Assembly: GCF_005503535.1 (NCBI RefSeq)
Contig: NZ_SCNN01000009.1
Span: forward strand, 1-64,000
Source of the DNA: Mesorhizobium comanense
GTDB lineage: Bacteria > Pseudomonadota > Alphaproteobacteria > Rhizobiales > Rhizobiaceae
DNA: 64,000 nt
Reading direction: 5' to 3'
In this document: piece after piece, positions 56,109 through 64,000 of the stretch
Numbering within the stretch: the stretch's first letter is position 1
Layout of the letters: each line of letters starts with the position of its first letter
The notes under the pieces: generated by a model
What the model was told of the DNA's origin: nothing
The model's input: the letters and a program-made list of their open reading frames with translations, nothing else
The model's database searches: none
Program-made: the position numbers and the translations under genes

Positions 56109-56704
56109 TGCGCGGCGGAACCGACGCTTGCGCCGGGATGGACCGACTGCTCCCGCCGGCTCGCGCGCTCCGCCAGCCGCTTGCGTCTTTGCTCGCGGAA
56201 AACATTCATGCCCCAGCGGGTGATGCCATAGAAGGCGAGGCCGAAAATCAGCCCGAGCGGCACCGCGCCGATCAGCATCGGCTCCAGCACGGGATGCCAG
56301 AGCTTGGCGAAGGAAAGCTTGTGCATCATCTCGCCCAGATGCGCCGGTGGGCCATGCGCGGGCAGTCGGTCATGCAGGATGAGCTTGCCGGTCTCCCAGG
56401 ATGCGCCCCAGAGCAGCGGGAAGGTGAGCGGGTTGCCGAAGAATACAGCGCCGAGTGCGGCCGCCACCAGGTTGCCTGCGATCACCCAGCACAAGACAGC
56501 GGCAATGATGAAATGGAACCCGACCGGAAAGAACGACGCGAAGACGCCGGCAGCGACACCCGCCGCCACCGCGTGAGGCGTGGCCTTCAGCCGCAGGATA
56601 CGCTTGGAGAAATACTGGAGCGAACGCGAGAACGAACGGCGCGGCCACAGATAGGTGCGCACCCGCTCAAGAAAACCATCCGGTTCGCGGCGACGAAAAA
56701 GCAC
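56105..56704 (-). CDS. DUF2062 domain membrane protein
   Basis: A 199-residue inner-membrane protein of the DUF2062 family: basic N-terminus, then [20 protein letters not shown] and the conserved [18 protein letters not shown], with three to four hydrophobic segments. Often found near acpS or tetratricopeptide genes. It overlaps acpS by four bases. The region 56705-56975 upstream has no convincing gene. Confidence 0.85.
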   Translation of the reverse strand: MLFRRREPDGFLERVRTYLWPRRSFSRSLQYFSKRILRLKATPHAVAAGVAAGVFASFFPVGFHFIIAAVLCWVIAGNLVAAALGAVFFGNPLTFPLLWGASWETGKLILHDRLPAHGPPAHLGEMMHKLSFAKLWHPVLEPMLIGAVPLGLIFGLAFYGITRWGMNVFREQRRKRLAERASRREQSVHPGASVGSAAQ

Positions 56705-56975
56705 TCTTTTCCTATTCCCGACACTTTACGATTTGCAGTCCGGCCGCTTCCAGCCGGGTTCCAAATGCCACATCTTGCGCCCTGCGGTCGCAATCAGGCA
56801 ATTGCCTCCCTGATATAGCCATACGCGACCCAGACAACAACCGACGGCCTTTCGTACAGGGACCGCACCGCCATAATTTTTGGTAAGGTTCTTCCCTCCA
56901 ACACCGGATAATCACGGCGGATTTGAGAAGTATCTTCGGCTTTTTGCCGCAGCCGGATGTCCGAGGCGCCTGGAG

Positions 56976-57059
56976 GTCTTGTTTTGCGTAATTCCCAAGA
57001 GCAAGCGTTACGCGCTTCTCCCGGGAAAAGCGCTCACACTTTTCCTGAAATTGCTCCTA
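56976..57059. repeat. Degenerate copy of the intergenic palindromic repeat
   Basis: Shares TCTTGTTTTG, GGAAAA, and CACACTTTTCCTGAAATTGC with the copy at 52192-52294, with a divergent middle. Its right end runs into and includes the stop codon (57057-57059) of the VOC gene, so the repeat may have supplied that gene's end. Confidence 0.75.
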
Positions 57060-57437
57060 GGACAGGTACCGGCTGACCTCGACAAGATTGTCATCCGGGT
57101 CGCGGAAATAGACCGACATCATCGCCCCCAGCGCTCCGGTGCGTTCTACCGGGCCAAGTTCGACGGCCACACGACTGGCGTCCAGGCTGGCGAGGAACTG
57201 GTCGATCGGCCCATCCGTGATCAGGCAGAAATCAGCTGAACCCGCCGTAGGCGACTTCGCCTTCGGCTCGAAGGTGCGGCCGATCTCATGGACATTGATC
57301 TTCTGATTGCCAAAGACCAGGGCGGTCGGACGGCCAGGCGTATCGATGCGCTTGAAACCCAGGACGCGCTGATAAAAATCGCAGGTCGCCTCGAGCGAAG
57401 CCACCGTCAACACGAAATGATCGATGCCGACGATCAT
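57057..57437 (-). CDS. VOC family protein (second in window)
   Basis: A 126-residue single VOC domain: IVGIDHFVLTVASLEATCDF at the N-terminus, LVFGNQKINVHEIG in the middle and YFRDPDDNLVEVSRYLS at the end. The start at 57437 is picked because GGGGAGG lies just upstream. It is 14 bases after the pyrE stop, so it is co-transcribed, but it is not part of the usual rhizobial housekeeping block. Confidence 0.87.
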   Translation of the reverse strand: MIVGIDHFVLTVASLEATCDFYQRVLGFKRIDTPGRPTALVFGNQKINVHEIGRTFEPKAKSPTAGSADFCLITDGPIDQFLASLDASRVAVELGPVERTGALGAMMSVYFRDPDDNLVEVSRYLS

Positions 57438-57450
57438 TTCTGCCTCCCCG

Positions 57451-58029
57451 TCAGATGTTGCGGCTGCCGGGCTTGATGGCCGGCAGCGCGGCAAGCTCCG
57501 GCGGCAGGCGGTCCGGCGGATAGGCCGGAACCTCGTATTCGGCCAGGGCGATCAGCGGCACGCCGACATGGGTCTTGCCGGCGGAGCGGTCGATGATGCA
57601 GGCGGCCGCGACCACTTCGGCGCCCAGTTCACGCAGGCAATCGATGGTTTCGCGGATCGACAGTCCGGTGGTGACGATGTCCTCGACGATGACGACACGC
57701 GCCCCCTTGTCGATCTCGAAGCGGCGCAGGCGGAACTCGCCGCCTTCCCGCTCGACCCAGATCGCCGGCACGCCGAGATGGCGCGAGGTCTCGTAGGCCG
57801 GGATCAGGCCGCCGATCGCCGGGCCAACGACATAATCGATCCTGCCCGGCACCGCGGCGCGGATTTTTGCAGCCAGCGCCGTGCAAAGGCGCTCGGTCTT
57901 GTCGGCATGCATGAACACCCGTGCCTTCTGCAGGAAGACCGGGCTGCGCAAGCCCGACGTCAGGATGAAATGTCCTTCCAGAACAGCGCCCGCCTCGCGG
58001 AAAATGCCCAGCACTTCATCGGTATTCAT
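57451..58029 (-). CDS. pyrE: Orotate phosphoribosyltransferase
   Basis: A 192-residue PRTase that makes orotidine 5'-phosphate. The PRPP-binding motif reads [13 protein letters not shown] near residue 120, with [22 protein letters not shown] upstream. It follows the rsh gene by 29 bases in the same direction, an order usual in rhizobia. Another pyrimidine gene, dihydroorotase, is at 29.3 kb. Confidence 0.95.
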   Translation of the reverse strand: MNTDEVLGIFREAGAVLEGHFILTSGLRSPVFLQKARVFMHADKTERLCTALAAKIRAAVPGRIDYVVGPAIGGLIPAYETSRHLGVPAIWVEREGGEFRLRRFEIDKGARVVIVEDIVTTGLSIRETIDCLRELGAEVVAAACIIDRSAGKTHVGVPLIALAEYEVPAYPPDRLPPELAALPAIKPGSRNI

Positions 58030-58058
58030 CGTCCCCTACCCCTCATGGATGAGCTGCG

Positions 58059-60287
58059 TCAGCCATTCACGCGCCGCGCATCGCTGACGCTGGAATTGTC
58101 CTTCAACTGCGACAGCAGCCGGTTGAGATGCTTCAGATCCCACACTTCGAGATCGATCAGCATTTCGGTGAAGTCGGGCGCGGTACGCACCATCGACAGC
58201 GTATGGATGTTGGCGTCGTTGGAAGCAACGACCTGAGCGATATCGGCGAGCGATCCAGGCGCATTGATGGCGGTGACGGAAACGCGGGCTGGAAAACGCT
58301 CCTTGGTACGCTCATCGATATCCCAGCGCACGTCGATCCAGCGCTCCGGCTGATCGTCGAAGGCCTGCAGCGCCGGCGACTGGATCGGATAGATGGTGAT
58401 GCCGGTGCCGGGCTGGACGATGCCGACTATGCGGTCGCCGGGAACGGCGCCTTCCGGCGCGAAACGCACCGGCAGGTCGCCGCGCACGCCGCGGATCGGC
58501 ACCGCGCCGTCGCGCGGCTGGTCCTTGTCCTTGCGCGCCGCCCGTCCCGGAATCTGGAACAGCATGCCGGCGGCATTGCGGATCTTCGACCAGCCCTCCT
58601 CGCGCTGCTTGGGCGCGGCGGGCGTTACGCGCTCGTCCTTGTAGTCGGGAAACACCGCTTTCATGACATCGGTGGAGGCCAGTTCGCCACGGCCGACGGA
58701 GGCCAGCACGTCCTCGATGTCCTTGCGCGCCAGCCGGTGCAGCACGGGCTTCAGGCTCTCCTTGGTGAAAGTCTTGCCGGCCCGCTCGAAGGCGCGCTCC
58801 AGAATGCGCGCGCCAAGCCCCGAATACTGTTTGCGGATCGCATTCTTGGTGGCGCGGCGGATGGCGGCGCGCGCCTTGCCGGTGACGACGACCGATTCCC
58901 AGGCGGCGGGCGGCACCTGCGCCTTGGAGCGGATGATCTCGACCTCGTCGCCGTTCTTCAGTTCCGTCATCAGCGGCATGATGCGGCCATTGACCTTGGC
59001 GCCGACGCAGGTGTCGCCGACGTCGGTGTGCACCGCATAGGCGAAATCGATGGGCGTGGCGCCGCGCGGCAGGGCAATCAGCATGCCCTTGGGCGTGAAG
59101 CAGAACACCTGGTCCTGGAACAGCTCCAGCTTGGTGTTTTCGAGGAAATCCTCGGGATTATCACCTTCGGCGAGCTGCTCGATGGTGCGCCGCAGCCAGG
59201 CATAGGCGTTGGTTTCCTTCGAGATCGCATGGGCGGCGCCATTCGTCTTGCCGCCGGTGTCCTTGTAGATGGAATGGGCGGCGACGCCGTATTCGGCGAT
59301 CTTGTTCATCTCGCGCGTGCGGATCTGAAGTTCGACGCGCTGGCGCGAGGGGCCGACGATGGTGGTGTGGATCGAGCGGTAGTCGTTCTGCTTCGGCGTC
59401 GAGATGTAGTCCTTGAAACGGCCCGGCACCATCGACCAGGTCGTGTGGATGGCGCCAAGCGCGCGATAGCAATCCTCGACCGTGTCGACGACGACTCGGA
59501 AGCCGAAAATGTCGGACAACTGCTCGAAGGACAGCGCCTTGGCCTCCATCTTGCGGAACACCGACCACGGCTTCTTCTGGCGGCTTTTGACGCCGGCCTT
59601 GATGGCGTGCTTCTCGAACAGGCCCGAAAGCGCCTTCTCGATCTCGGACAGCACGTCCTTGTTGCGCTCGAATATCTCGGCCAGCCGGGCGGTGACGGCG
59701 CGATAGGCTTCCGGATTGATATAGCGGAAGGCGATCTCCTCCAGCTCCTCGCGCATGCCTTGCATGCCCATGCGGCCGGCCAGCGGCGCATAGATGTCCA
59801 TCGTCTCCTCGGCGATGCGCAGGCGCTTGGCCTCCGGCATGTGGTCGAGCGTGCGCATGTTGTGCAGGCGGTCCGCGAGCTTGACCAGGAGCACGCGGAC
59901 ATCTTCCGAGATAGCCAGCAGCAACTTGCGCAGGTTTTCGGCCTGCTCGGCCTTCTTGGAGACGAGGTCGAGTTTCTTCAGCTTGGTCAGGCCCTCGACC
60001 AGCTTGCCCATTTCGGGCCCGAACAGTTCATCGATCTCGGCCCGCGTCGCTGTGGTGTCCTCGATCGTGTCATGCAGCAGGGCGACCGCGATCGTCGCCT
60101 CGTCCATGTGCATCTCGGTGAGGATGGCGGCGACTTCGAGCGGGTGCGAGAAATAGGGGTCTCCGGACGCACGCTTCTGATGGCCATGCTTCTGCATGGC
60201 GTAGACATAGGCCTTGTTAAGCAACGCCTCGTTGACGTCAGGCTTGTAGCGCTGGACGCGCTCGACAAGCTCATACTGACGCATCAT
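58059..60287 (-). CDS. rsh: Bifunctional (p)ppGpp synthetase/hydrolase
   Basis: A 742-residue RelA/SpoT homolog, the single long Rsh of alphaproteobacteria. The HD hydrolase has FSHPLEVAAIL and LLHDTIEDT near residue 75, the synthetase region has FGFRVVVDTVEDCYRALG and DYRSIHTTIVGP near 265-310, and TGS and ACT domains follow (C-terminal SDARRVNG). The ATG at 60287 has GAGAG 9 bases upstream and is preferred to a GTG at 60293. It controls the stringent response. Confidence 0.95.
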   Translation of the reverse strand: MMRQYELVERVQRYKPDVNEALLNKAYVYAMQKHGHQKRASGDPYFSHPLEVAAILTEMHMDEATIAVALLHDTIEDTTATRAEIDELFGPEMGKLVEGLTKLKKLDLVSKKAEQAENLRKLLLAISEDVRVLLVKLADRLHNMRTLDHMPEAKRLRIAEETMDIYAPLAGRMGMQGMREELEEIAFRYINPEAYRAVTARLAEIFERNKDVLSEIEKALSGLFEKHAIKAGVKSRQKKPWSVFRKMEAKALSFEQLSDIFGFRVVVDTVEDCYRALGAIHTTWSMVPGRFKDYISTPKQNDYRSIHTTIVGPSRQRVELQIRTREMNKIAEYGVAAHSIYKDTGGKTNGAAHAISKETNAYAWLRRTIEQLAEGDNPEDFLENTKLELFQDQVFCFTPKGMLIALPRGATPIDFAYAVHTDVGDTCVGAKVNGRIMPLMTELKNGDEVEIIRSKAQVPPAAWESVVVTGKARAAIRRATKNAIRKQYSGLGARILERAFERAGKTFTKESLKPVLHRLARKDIEDVLASVGRGELASTDVMKAVFPDYKDERVTPAAPKQREEGWSKIRNAAGMLFQIPGRAARKDKDQPRDGAVPIRGVRGDLPVRFAPEGAVPGDRIVGIVQPGTGITIYPIQSPALQAFDDQPERWIDVRWDIDERTKERFPARVSVTAINAPGSLADIAQVVASNDANIHTLSMVRTAPDFTEMLIDLEVWDLKHLNRLLSQLKDNSSVSDARRVNG

Positions 60288-60415
60288 GGGCACAATCTCT
60301 CGGCGATGAAATGAATCATGCGCCGCACTGATGTGCGACGCATGTCATAGATAGCCACGAAACTGACGAGACGGAAGTGCCGGAAGATTGTTCCAGGCGC
60401 CTGCCGGGAACTGTC

Positions 60416-60817
60416 TTAGTAGTCGTCGCTCTTTTCCGGGGGTACGAGACCTTCGATGCCGGCCAGCAGGTCTTCCTCGGTCATCCGATCGAAGGCGATG
60501 TTGTCTTCCGCGTCGTCGGTCTCGGCGGTGGCGACAGCAGTGCCGGTCTGATCCGCAATCGCCTCGCCGTCAGCCTCGGGCTCATCGACTTCGACATGCT
60601 TCTGCAGCGAATGGATCAGATCTTCCTTGAGATCATCGGGCGACAGCGTCTCATCCGCGATCTCGCGCAGGGCGATGACCGGATTCTTGTCGTTGTCGCG
60701 CGGAACGGTGATCTGCGCGCCCTGGCTGATCTGGCGAGCGCGATGGCCTGCCAGGAGCACCAGTTCGAAGCGGTTGTCGACCTTGTCGATGCAATCTTCA
60801 ACGGTTACGCGGGCCAT
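60416..60817 (-). CDS. rpoZ: RNA polymerase omega subunit
   Basis: A 133-residue omega subunit: [20 protein letters not shown] and [13 protein letters not shown] are the conserved core, followed by an acidic tail ([15 protein letters not shown]...PPEKSDDY) typical of alphaproteobacteria. It is upstream of rsh on the same strand, the usual rpoZ-relA order. Confidence 0.95.
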   Translation of the reverse strand: MARVTVEDCIDKVDNRFELVLLAGHRARQISQGAQITVPRDNDKNPVIALREIADETLSPDDLKEDLIHSLQKHVEVDEPEADGEAIADQTGTAVATAETDDAEDNIAFDRMTEEDLLAGIEGLVPPEKSDDY

Positions 60818-61139
60818 GGATTGCCCCTTTCATGCCTGGATTTAATGGAAAACAGGCGCGGTCCATAACCCGAACGCCGCCAAAATACAAGCTTCTTGGC
60901 AAGGGTGGCCTCAACGGAAACTCAAACCCTCGACCCTGCCTGCGATCTGGCGGGAACCGGGCCGCACCCAAGGTTCGCGCCGCGATCACAATTGCTTGCA
61001 CAGCCCTGGGCGCCCTTGGATTGCCGCCAAACTGGCGTTATCTCGGTTGGCCAAGGTCAGCCGGTTTATTAAGAGCCTGACCGATAGTGGCTACCGCATT
61101 TCGTTTTGACGGCTGAATTTTCGAAAAGGACAATTTTCC
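60818..61139. other. Gene-free region between divergent rpoZ and the NYN gene
   Basis: No convincing gene. The reading frames that cross it look like random high-GC translation. It must hold the promoters of rpoZ (minus) and the NYN gene (plus); GAAAAGGA occurs 9 bases before the NYN start. Confidence 0.6.
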
Positions 61140-61721
61140 ATGTTCGATCCCCGAGAAAAAATCGCCCTTTTCATCGACGGCGCCAATCTCTACGCGACGT
61201 CGCGGGCCCTCGGCTTCGATATCGACTATAGAAAGCTTCTGTCGAGCTTCCAGAAACGCGGCTATCTCCTGCGCGCCTATTATTACACGGCACTGGTCGA
61301 GGATCAGGAATATTCTTCGATCCGGCCGCTGATCGACTGGCTCGACTACAACGGCTTCAAGGTGGTGACCAAGCCGGCCAAGGAGTTCACCGACTCGACC
61401 GGCCGCCGCAAGATCAAGGGCAACATGGACATCGAGCTCACGGTCGATGCGCTGGAACTTGCCGATGTCGTCGACCACTACGTCATCTTCTCGGGCGATG
61501 GCGATTTCCGCACGCTGGTGGAGGCGCTGCAACGGCGAGGCCGCAAGGTGTCCATCGTCTCGACCATGGCCTCGCAGCCACCGATGATTTCGGATGACCT
61601 TCGTCGCCAGGCCGACCATTTCATCGATCTGACGACGCTGAAGAACGAGGTGGGACGCGATCCTTCCGAGCGGCCGGTGCGGCGACCCGAACCGGCCGAA
61701 GTGGACGAGGACGACTACTGA
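61140..61721 (+). CDS. LabA-like NYN domain protein
   Basis: A 193-residue protein of the NYN/PIN ribonuclease superfamily: IALFIDGANLYATSRALG, KGNMDIELTVDALEL and IFSGDGDFRTLVEALQRRG give the acidic metal-binding set. Members cut RNA; the biological target is unknown. The acidic C-terminus (EVDEDDY) is variable. The UDG gene begins 11 bases downstream, so they are probably co-transcribed. Confidence 0.9.
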   Translation: MFDPREKIALFIDGANLYATSRALGFDIDYRKLLSSFQKRGYLLRAYYYTALVEDQEYSSIRPLIDWLDYNGFKVVTKPAKEFTDSTGRRKIKGNMDIELTVDALELADVVDHYVIFSGDGDFRTLVEALQRRGRKVSIVSTMASQPPMISDDLRRQADHFIDLTTLKNEVGRDPSERPVRRPEPAEVDEDDY

Positions 61722-61732
61722 GGCCGGTCGCC

Positions 61733-62389
61733 TTGACCGCCCCTTCCGTTTCCGAACCCGATCGCGACTGCCCGCTCTGCCCGAGGCTGCATGACTTCAT
61801 CGCCGAGTGGCGGCGGCGCGAGCCGTCCTGGTTCAATGCGCCGGTGCCAACTTTTCTGCCGCCGGAAGGCGACGACGCGGTCCAGCTCCTGATCGTCGGG
61901 CTTGCGCCCGGCCTGCGCGGCGCCAACCGCACCGGGCGCCCCTTCACCGGCGACTATGCCGGCGACCTGCTCTATTCCACGCTGATCTCGCACGGCTTCG
62001 CTCGTGGGGAATTCAAGGCGCGCCCCGATGACGGACTGGAACTTGTCGGCACCGCGATCACCAACGCAGTGCGTTGCGTGCCCCCGGAGAACAAGCCGGT
62101 CGGCGCCGAGATATCGACCTGCCGGACGTTCCTGGTGCCGACGATCGCCAGCTTTCCCAAGCTGCGCGCCGTCCTGGCGCTGGGGTCGATCGCGCACCAG
62201 TCGACGGTGCGCGCGCTGGGCGGGCGTGTCGCTGCCTACCCGTTCAAGCATGGCGGGCAATTGCCGGCCGGCGGCATCACGCTGTTTTCCAGCTATCATT
62301 GCTCGCGCTACAACACCAATACCGGTGTCTTGACGGAAGCCATGTTCGTCAAGGTGTTCGCCGAGATCGCAGCATTCCTGCGAACATAG
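61733..62389 (+). CDS. Uracil-DNA glycosylase family 5 protein
   Basis: A 218-residue UDG-superfamily protein of the UdgB type. CPLCPRL at residues 13-19 gives part of the Fe-S cluster Cys set, GLAPGLRGANRTGRPFTGD is the active-site loop and SYHCSRYNTNTG the His-containing second motif. It starts from a TTG at 61733, needed to keep the N-terminal Cys pair. It removes uracil or similar lesions from DNA. Confidence 0.88.
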   Translation: MTAPSVSEPDRDCPLCPRLHDFIAEWRRREPSWFNAPVPTFLPPEGDDAVQLLIVGLAPGLRGANRTGRPFTGDYAGDLLYSTLISHGFARGEFKARPDDGLELVGTAITNAVRCVPPENKPVGAEISTCRTFLVPTIASFPKLRAVLALGSIAHQSTVRALGGRVAAYPFKHGGQLPAGGITLFSSYHCSRYNTNTGVLTEAMFVKVFAEIAAFLRT

Positions 62390-62410
62390 CTCCGTGTTTG
62401 TTTTTATTGA

Positions 62411-63424
62411 TTAGAACCCTTCCAGCACGATCTTGCCCTTGGCCTTGCCAGTTTCGATCAGCGCATGGGCGCGTTTCAGATTGGCGGCATTGATGGGGCC
62501 GTACGTTTCGCCGAGCGTGGTGCGAACGGTGCCGTCGTCGACGAGCCGCGCCAGTTTGTTCAGATGCTCGCCCTGCGCGGCCATGTCCTGCGTCTCATAC
62601 AACGAGCGGGTGAACATCAGCTCCCAATGGACTGAAACGCTCTTGCGCTTGAATGGGTTGATGTCGAGCGTCTGAGGGTCGTCGATCAAGCCGAAACGCC
62701 CTTGCGGGGCGATCAATTCGGCGATCTCGGCCAGATGCTTGTCGGTATTGGTCGTCGAGAACACAAAGGCCGGCGCGCTGATGCCGAGGCCCGCAATCTG
62801 GGCGGCGAGCGGCCTGGAGTGATCGATGACATGATGGGCGCCGAGCCCGAGCACCCAGTCGCGCGTTTCGGACCGCGATGCGGTGGCGATCACGGTCAGA
62901 TCGGTCAGTTGGCGCGCAAGCTGGACCCCGATCGAGCCGACGCCGCCGGCGCCGCCGATGATCAGGATGGCATTTGTGGCGCCCGTGACAGGCTTCTTTA
63001 TGTCAAGGCGGTCGAACAGCGCCTCGAAGGCGGTGATCGCCGTCAGCGGCAGCGCCGCCGCCTCGGAGTAGCGGAGCGCGCTCGGCTTGCGGCCGACAAG
63101 GCGCTCGTCGACGAGGTGGAATTCGGCGTTGGTGCCTTGCGGCGCCAGCGCACCCGCATAAAAGACGTCGTCTCCGGCCTTGAACAGGCTGGCGTCCGAA
63201 CCCGTGGCGACGACCCGGCCGGCTGCGTCCCAGCCGAGCACGCGCCAGCTTCCGGCTTCGGGCCGGACGCCTTTCCGGATCTTGGTGTCGACCGGATTGA
63301 CCGAGATCGCCTTCACCTCGACCAGCAATTGACGCCCCTTCGGCTCCGGCTTGGGCAGCTCGATATCGACGAGGGACGCCTCATCGGTGATGGGGGCTGG
63401 AATTTGATAGCCGACGGCGCGCAT
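62411..63424 (-). CDS. Zinc-type alcohol dehydrogenase/quinone reductase family protein
   Basis: A 337-residue MDR-family NADPH oxidoreductase: SVNPVDTKIRKG near the N-terminus, then IIGGAGGVGSIGVQLARQL, the nucleotide-binding motif. It lacks the structural-zinc Cys cluster, as in the ZAD/quinone-reductase branch. It is divergent from an HxlR regulator over a clear operator, so it is probably induced by an electrophile or quinone. Confidence 0.88.
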   Translation of the reverse strand: MRAVGYQIPAPITDEASLVDIELPKPEPKGRQLLVEVKAISVNPVDTKIRKGVRPEAGSWRVLGWDAAGRVVATGSDASLFKAGDDVFYAGALAPQGTNAEFHLVDERLVGRKPSALRYSEAAALPLTAITAFEALFDRLDIKKPVTGATNAILIIGGAGGVGSIGVQLARQLTDLTVIATASRSETRDWVLGLGAHHVIDHSRPLAAQIAGLGISAPAFVFSTTNTDKHLAEIAELIAPQGRFGLIDDPQTLDINPFKRKSVSVHWELMFTRSLYETQDMAAQGEHLNKLARLVDDGTVRTTLGETYGPINAANLKRAHALIETGKAKGKIVLEGF

Positions 63425-63475
63425 TCTGATTTCTCCGCGATTGCTGTTGAGATTGTGCAGGGCAGAGATGCGGAT

Positions 63476-63515
63476 TATGTGCTGATGGCGCAAGAATGCA
63501 CATATAAAGCACATA
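63476..63515. promoter_or_regulatory. HxlR-type operator between the oxidoreductase and its regulator
   Basis: TATGTGC (63476-63482) is the inverse of GCACATA (63498-63504), and GCACATA recurs at 63509-63515. The starts are 22 and 11 bp apart, close to two and one helical turns. Three half-sites in a 110-bp divergent gap strongly suggest binding by the adjacent HxlR-type dimer. Confidence 0.65.
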
Positions 63516-63535
63516 GTGTCGAAAAGGATACTGTC

Positions 63536-63895
63536 ATGCCGCGCATCCGCCATGAGCGATTCGACTGCAGCCCCGGCTGCACCGTGGAAGGCACGCTCCG
63601 CTATATCGACGGCAAGTGGAAGGGCGTCGTGCTCTACCATCTGTTGGCAGGCACGCTGCGCTTCAACGAGATACGCCGGCGCATTCCCAACTGCACCCAG
63701 CGCATGCTGACCAACCAGCTCCGCGAACTGGAGGCCGATGGGCTGATTGCCCGCAAGATCTATCCGGAAGTCCCGCCGAAGGTGGAGTACAGCCTGACGC
63801 CTCGCGGCAGAAGCCTGGAGCCGGTGATCACCGCGCTGAAAGTCTGGGGTGATGCGAATGTGACGCTGGCGCCGGAATCCCGGGCTGTGGCGTGA
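63536..63895 (+). CDS. HxlR family transcriptional regulator
   Basis: A 119-residue single winged-helix regulator: CTVEGTLRYIDGKWKGVVLY, LRFNEIRRRIPNCTQRMLTN and LELDGLIARKIYPEVPPKVEY-type features are the HxlR/DUF24 fold. Cys residues at 11 and 15 (CSPGC) could sense electrophiles or oxidants, as in YodB/HypR. AAGGA precedes the start. It probably controls the divergent oxidoreductase. Confidence 0.9.
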   Translation: MPRIRHERFDCSPGCTVEGTLRYIDGKWKGVVLYHLLAGTLRFNEIRRRIPNCTQRMLTNQLRELEADGLIARKIYPEVPPKVEYSLTPRGRSLEPVITALKVWGDANVTLAPESRAVA

Positions 63896-63922
63896 AGCGG
63901 CGACTGTGGGAACTGACAGAGT

Positions 63923-64000
63923 TCATACCGGCAGCAGGCCATCCGGTTTCACGTCGCCGATGGAGGCATAGGTGTGTGTCTCCTTCACCCCCGGCAGTGG
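63923..64000 (-). CDS. C-terminal fragment of an Lrp/AsnC family regulator
   Basis: Only the last 25 residues are in the window (PLPGVKETHTYASIGDVKPD and so on, ending LLPV). The LPGV-x-x-T pattern before a final strand is typical of the Lrp/AsnC effector domain. The start lies beyond the right edge. Confidence 0.65.
   Translation of the reverse strand, partial: PLPGVKETHTYASIGDVKPDGLLPV

Noticed and set aside
56712..56915. A 67-residue minus-strand frame upstream of the DUF2062 gene
   Set aside because: No family resemblance and no ribosome site; could be a remnant, but nothing supports it.
58128..60314. A 728-residue open frame on the plus strand opposite rsh
   Set aside because: It mirrors the whole rsh gene, is rich in His/Asp/Gly/Arg as expected for the antisense of high-GC coding DNA, and has no domain or ribosome site.
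60832..61080. An 82-residue frame in the gap before the NYN gene
   Set aside because: No ribosome site, odd composition and no recognisable domain; treated as non-coding.

Overview
The window looks like chromosomal DNA of an alphaproteobacterium of the order Hyphomicrobiales (Rhizobiales), most likely Mesorhizobium or a close relative. The reasons are high GC, dense short-spaced operons, the psd-pssA pair, the block rpoZ-rsh-pyrE...DUF2062-acpS-lepB-rnc-era, an Omp2b-type porin, and short palindromic intergenic repeats of the rhizobial RIME/REP kind. I saw no tRNA, rRNA, CRISPR array, transposase, integrase or phage gene. This is backbone chromosome with small accessory patches.

Layout. 0-5.4 kb: a LysR regulator divergent from a tautomerase, an Aas-like acyltransferase/acyl-ACP ligase, and the phosphatidylethanolamine pair psd-pssA. 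5.5-10 kb: an LprI-like periplasmic protein, an SMP-30 lactonase-like protein, an ABM monooxygenase behind a SoxR-type promoter, and an ArsR regulator followed by an Atm1-type exporter. 10-18.9 kb: a LysM/Ig-like envelope protein, LOG, a frameshifted LysR, a CNNM/CorC-type protein with a terminator in its leader, an exported pyrophosphatase, a CorA/ZntB transporter, GST and RarD. 19-25.3 kb: citramalate synthase, a five-gene overlapping operon (DUF559 nuclease, VOC, two GFA proteins, prolyl aminopeptidase) lying between two inverted-repeat units, and cysS. 25.7-32.2 kb: a small basic protein, HMCES-type peptidase, NUDIX, hypothetical proteins, dihydroorotase, a YgfZ-like protein and an HD phosphohydrolase. 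32.3-38.5 kb: SDR, AraC regulator, a PAS-PAS-GGDEF-EAL protein, desaturase and LysR.

38.5-41.4 kb holds the most unusual module: a GNAT fused to a C39-like peptidase, an RLAN-RimK ATP-grasp ligase and a DUF3303 protein, in one overlapping operon. 41.6-46.7 kb: an ECF sigma/anti-sigma pair with an ECF-type promoter, a large DUF2339 membrane protein and recO. 46.8-51.4 kb: a porin with a repeated upstream heptamer and a membrane-lipid-type cluster (DUF1295, Cfa-like methyltransferase, small membrane protein, DUF2177). 51.6-53.3 kb: a DUF2147 protein and an orphan membrane-anchored protein running into era. 53.2-60.8 kb is the conserved housekeeping block on the minus strand. 61.1-64 kb: a NYN-domain protein, a UDG-family protein, and a zinc-type oxidoreductase divergent from its likely HxlR regulator with a clear operator. 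The window closes in the C-terminus of an Lrp/AsnC regulator.

The genes fall into three themes: envelope lipid and surface biogenesis (Aas, Psd/PssA, desaturase, Cfa-like methyltransferase, porin, LysM protein, LepB, AcpS), aldehyde/redox/metal stress (ABM, GST, GFA, VOC, Atm1, NUDIX, HMCES), and core information processing (Rsh, omega, RNase III, Era, RecO, CysS).
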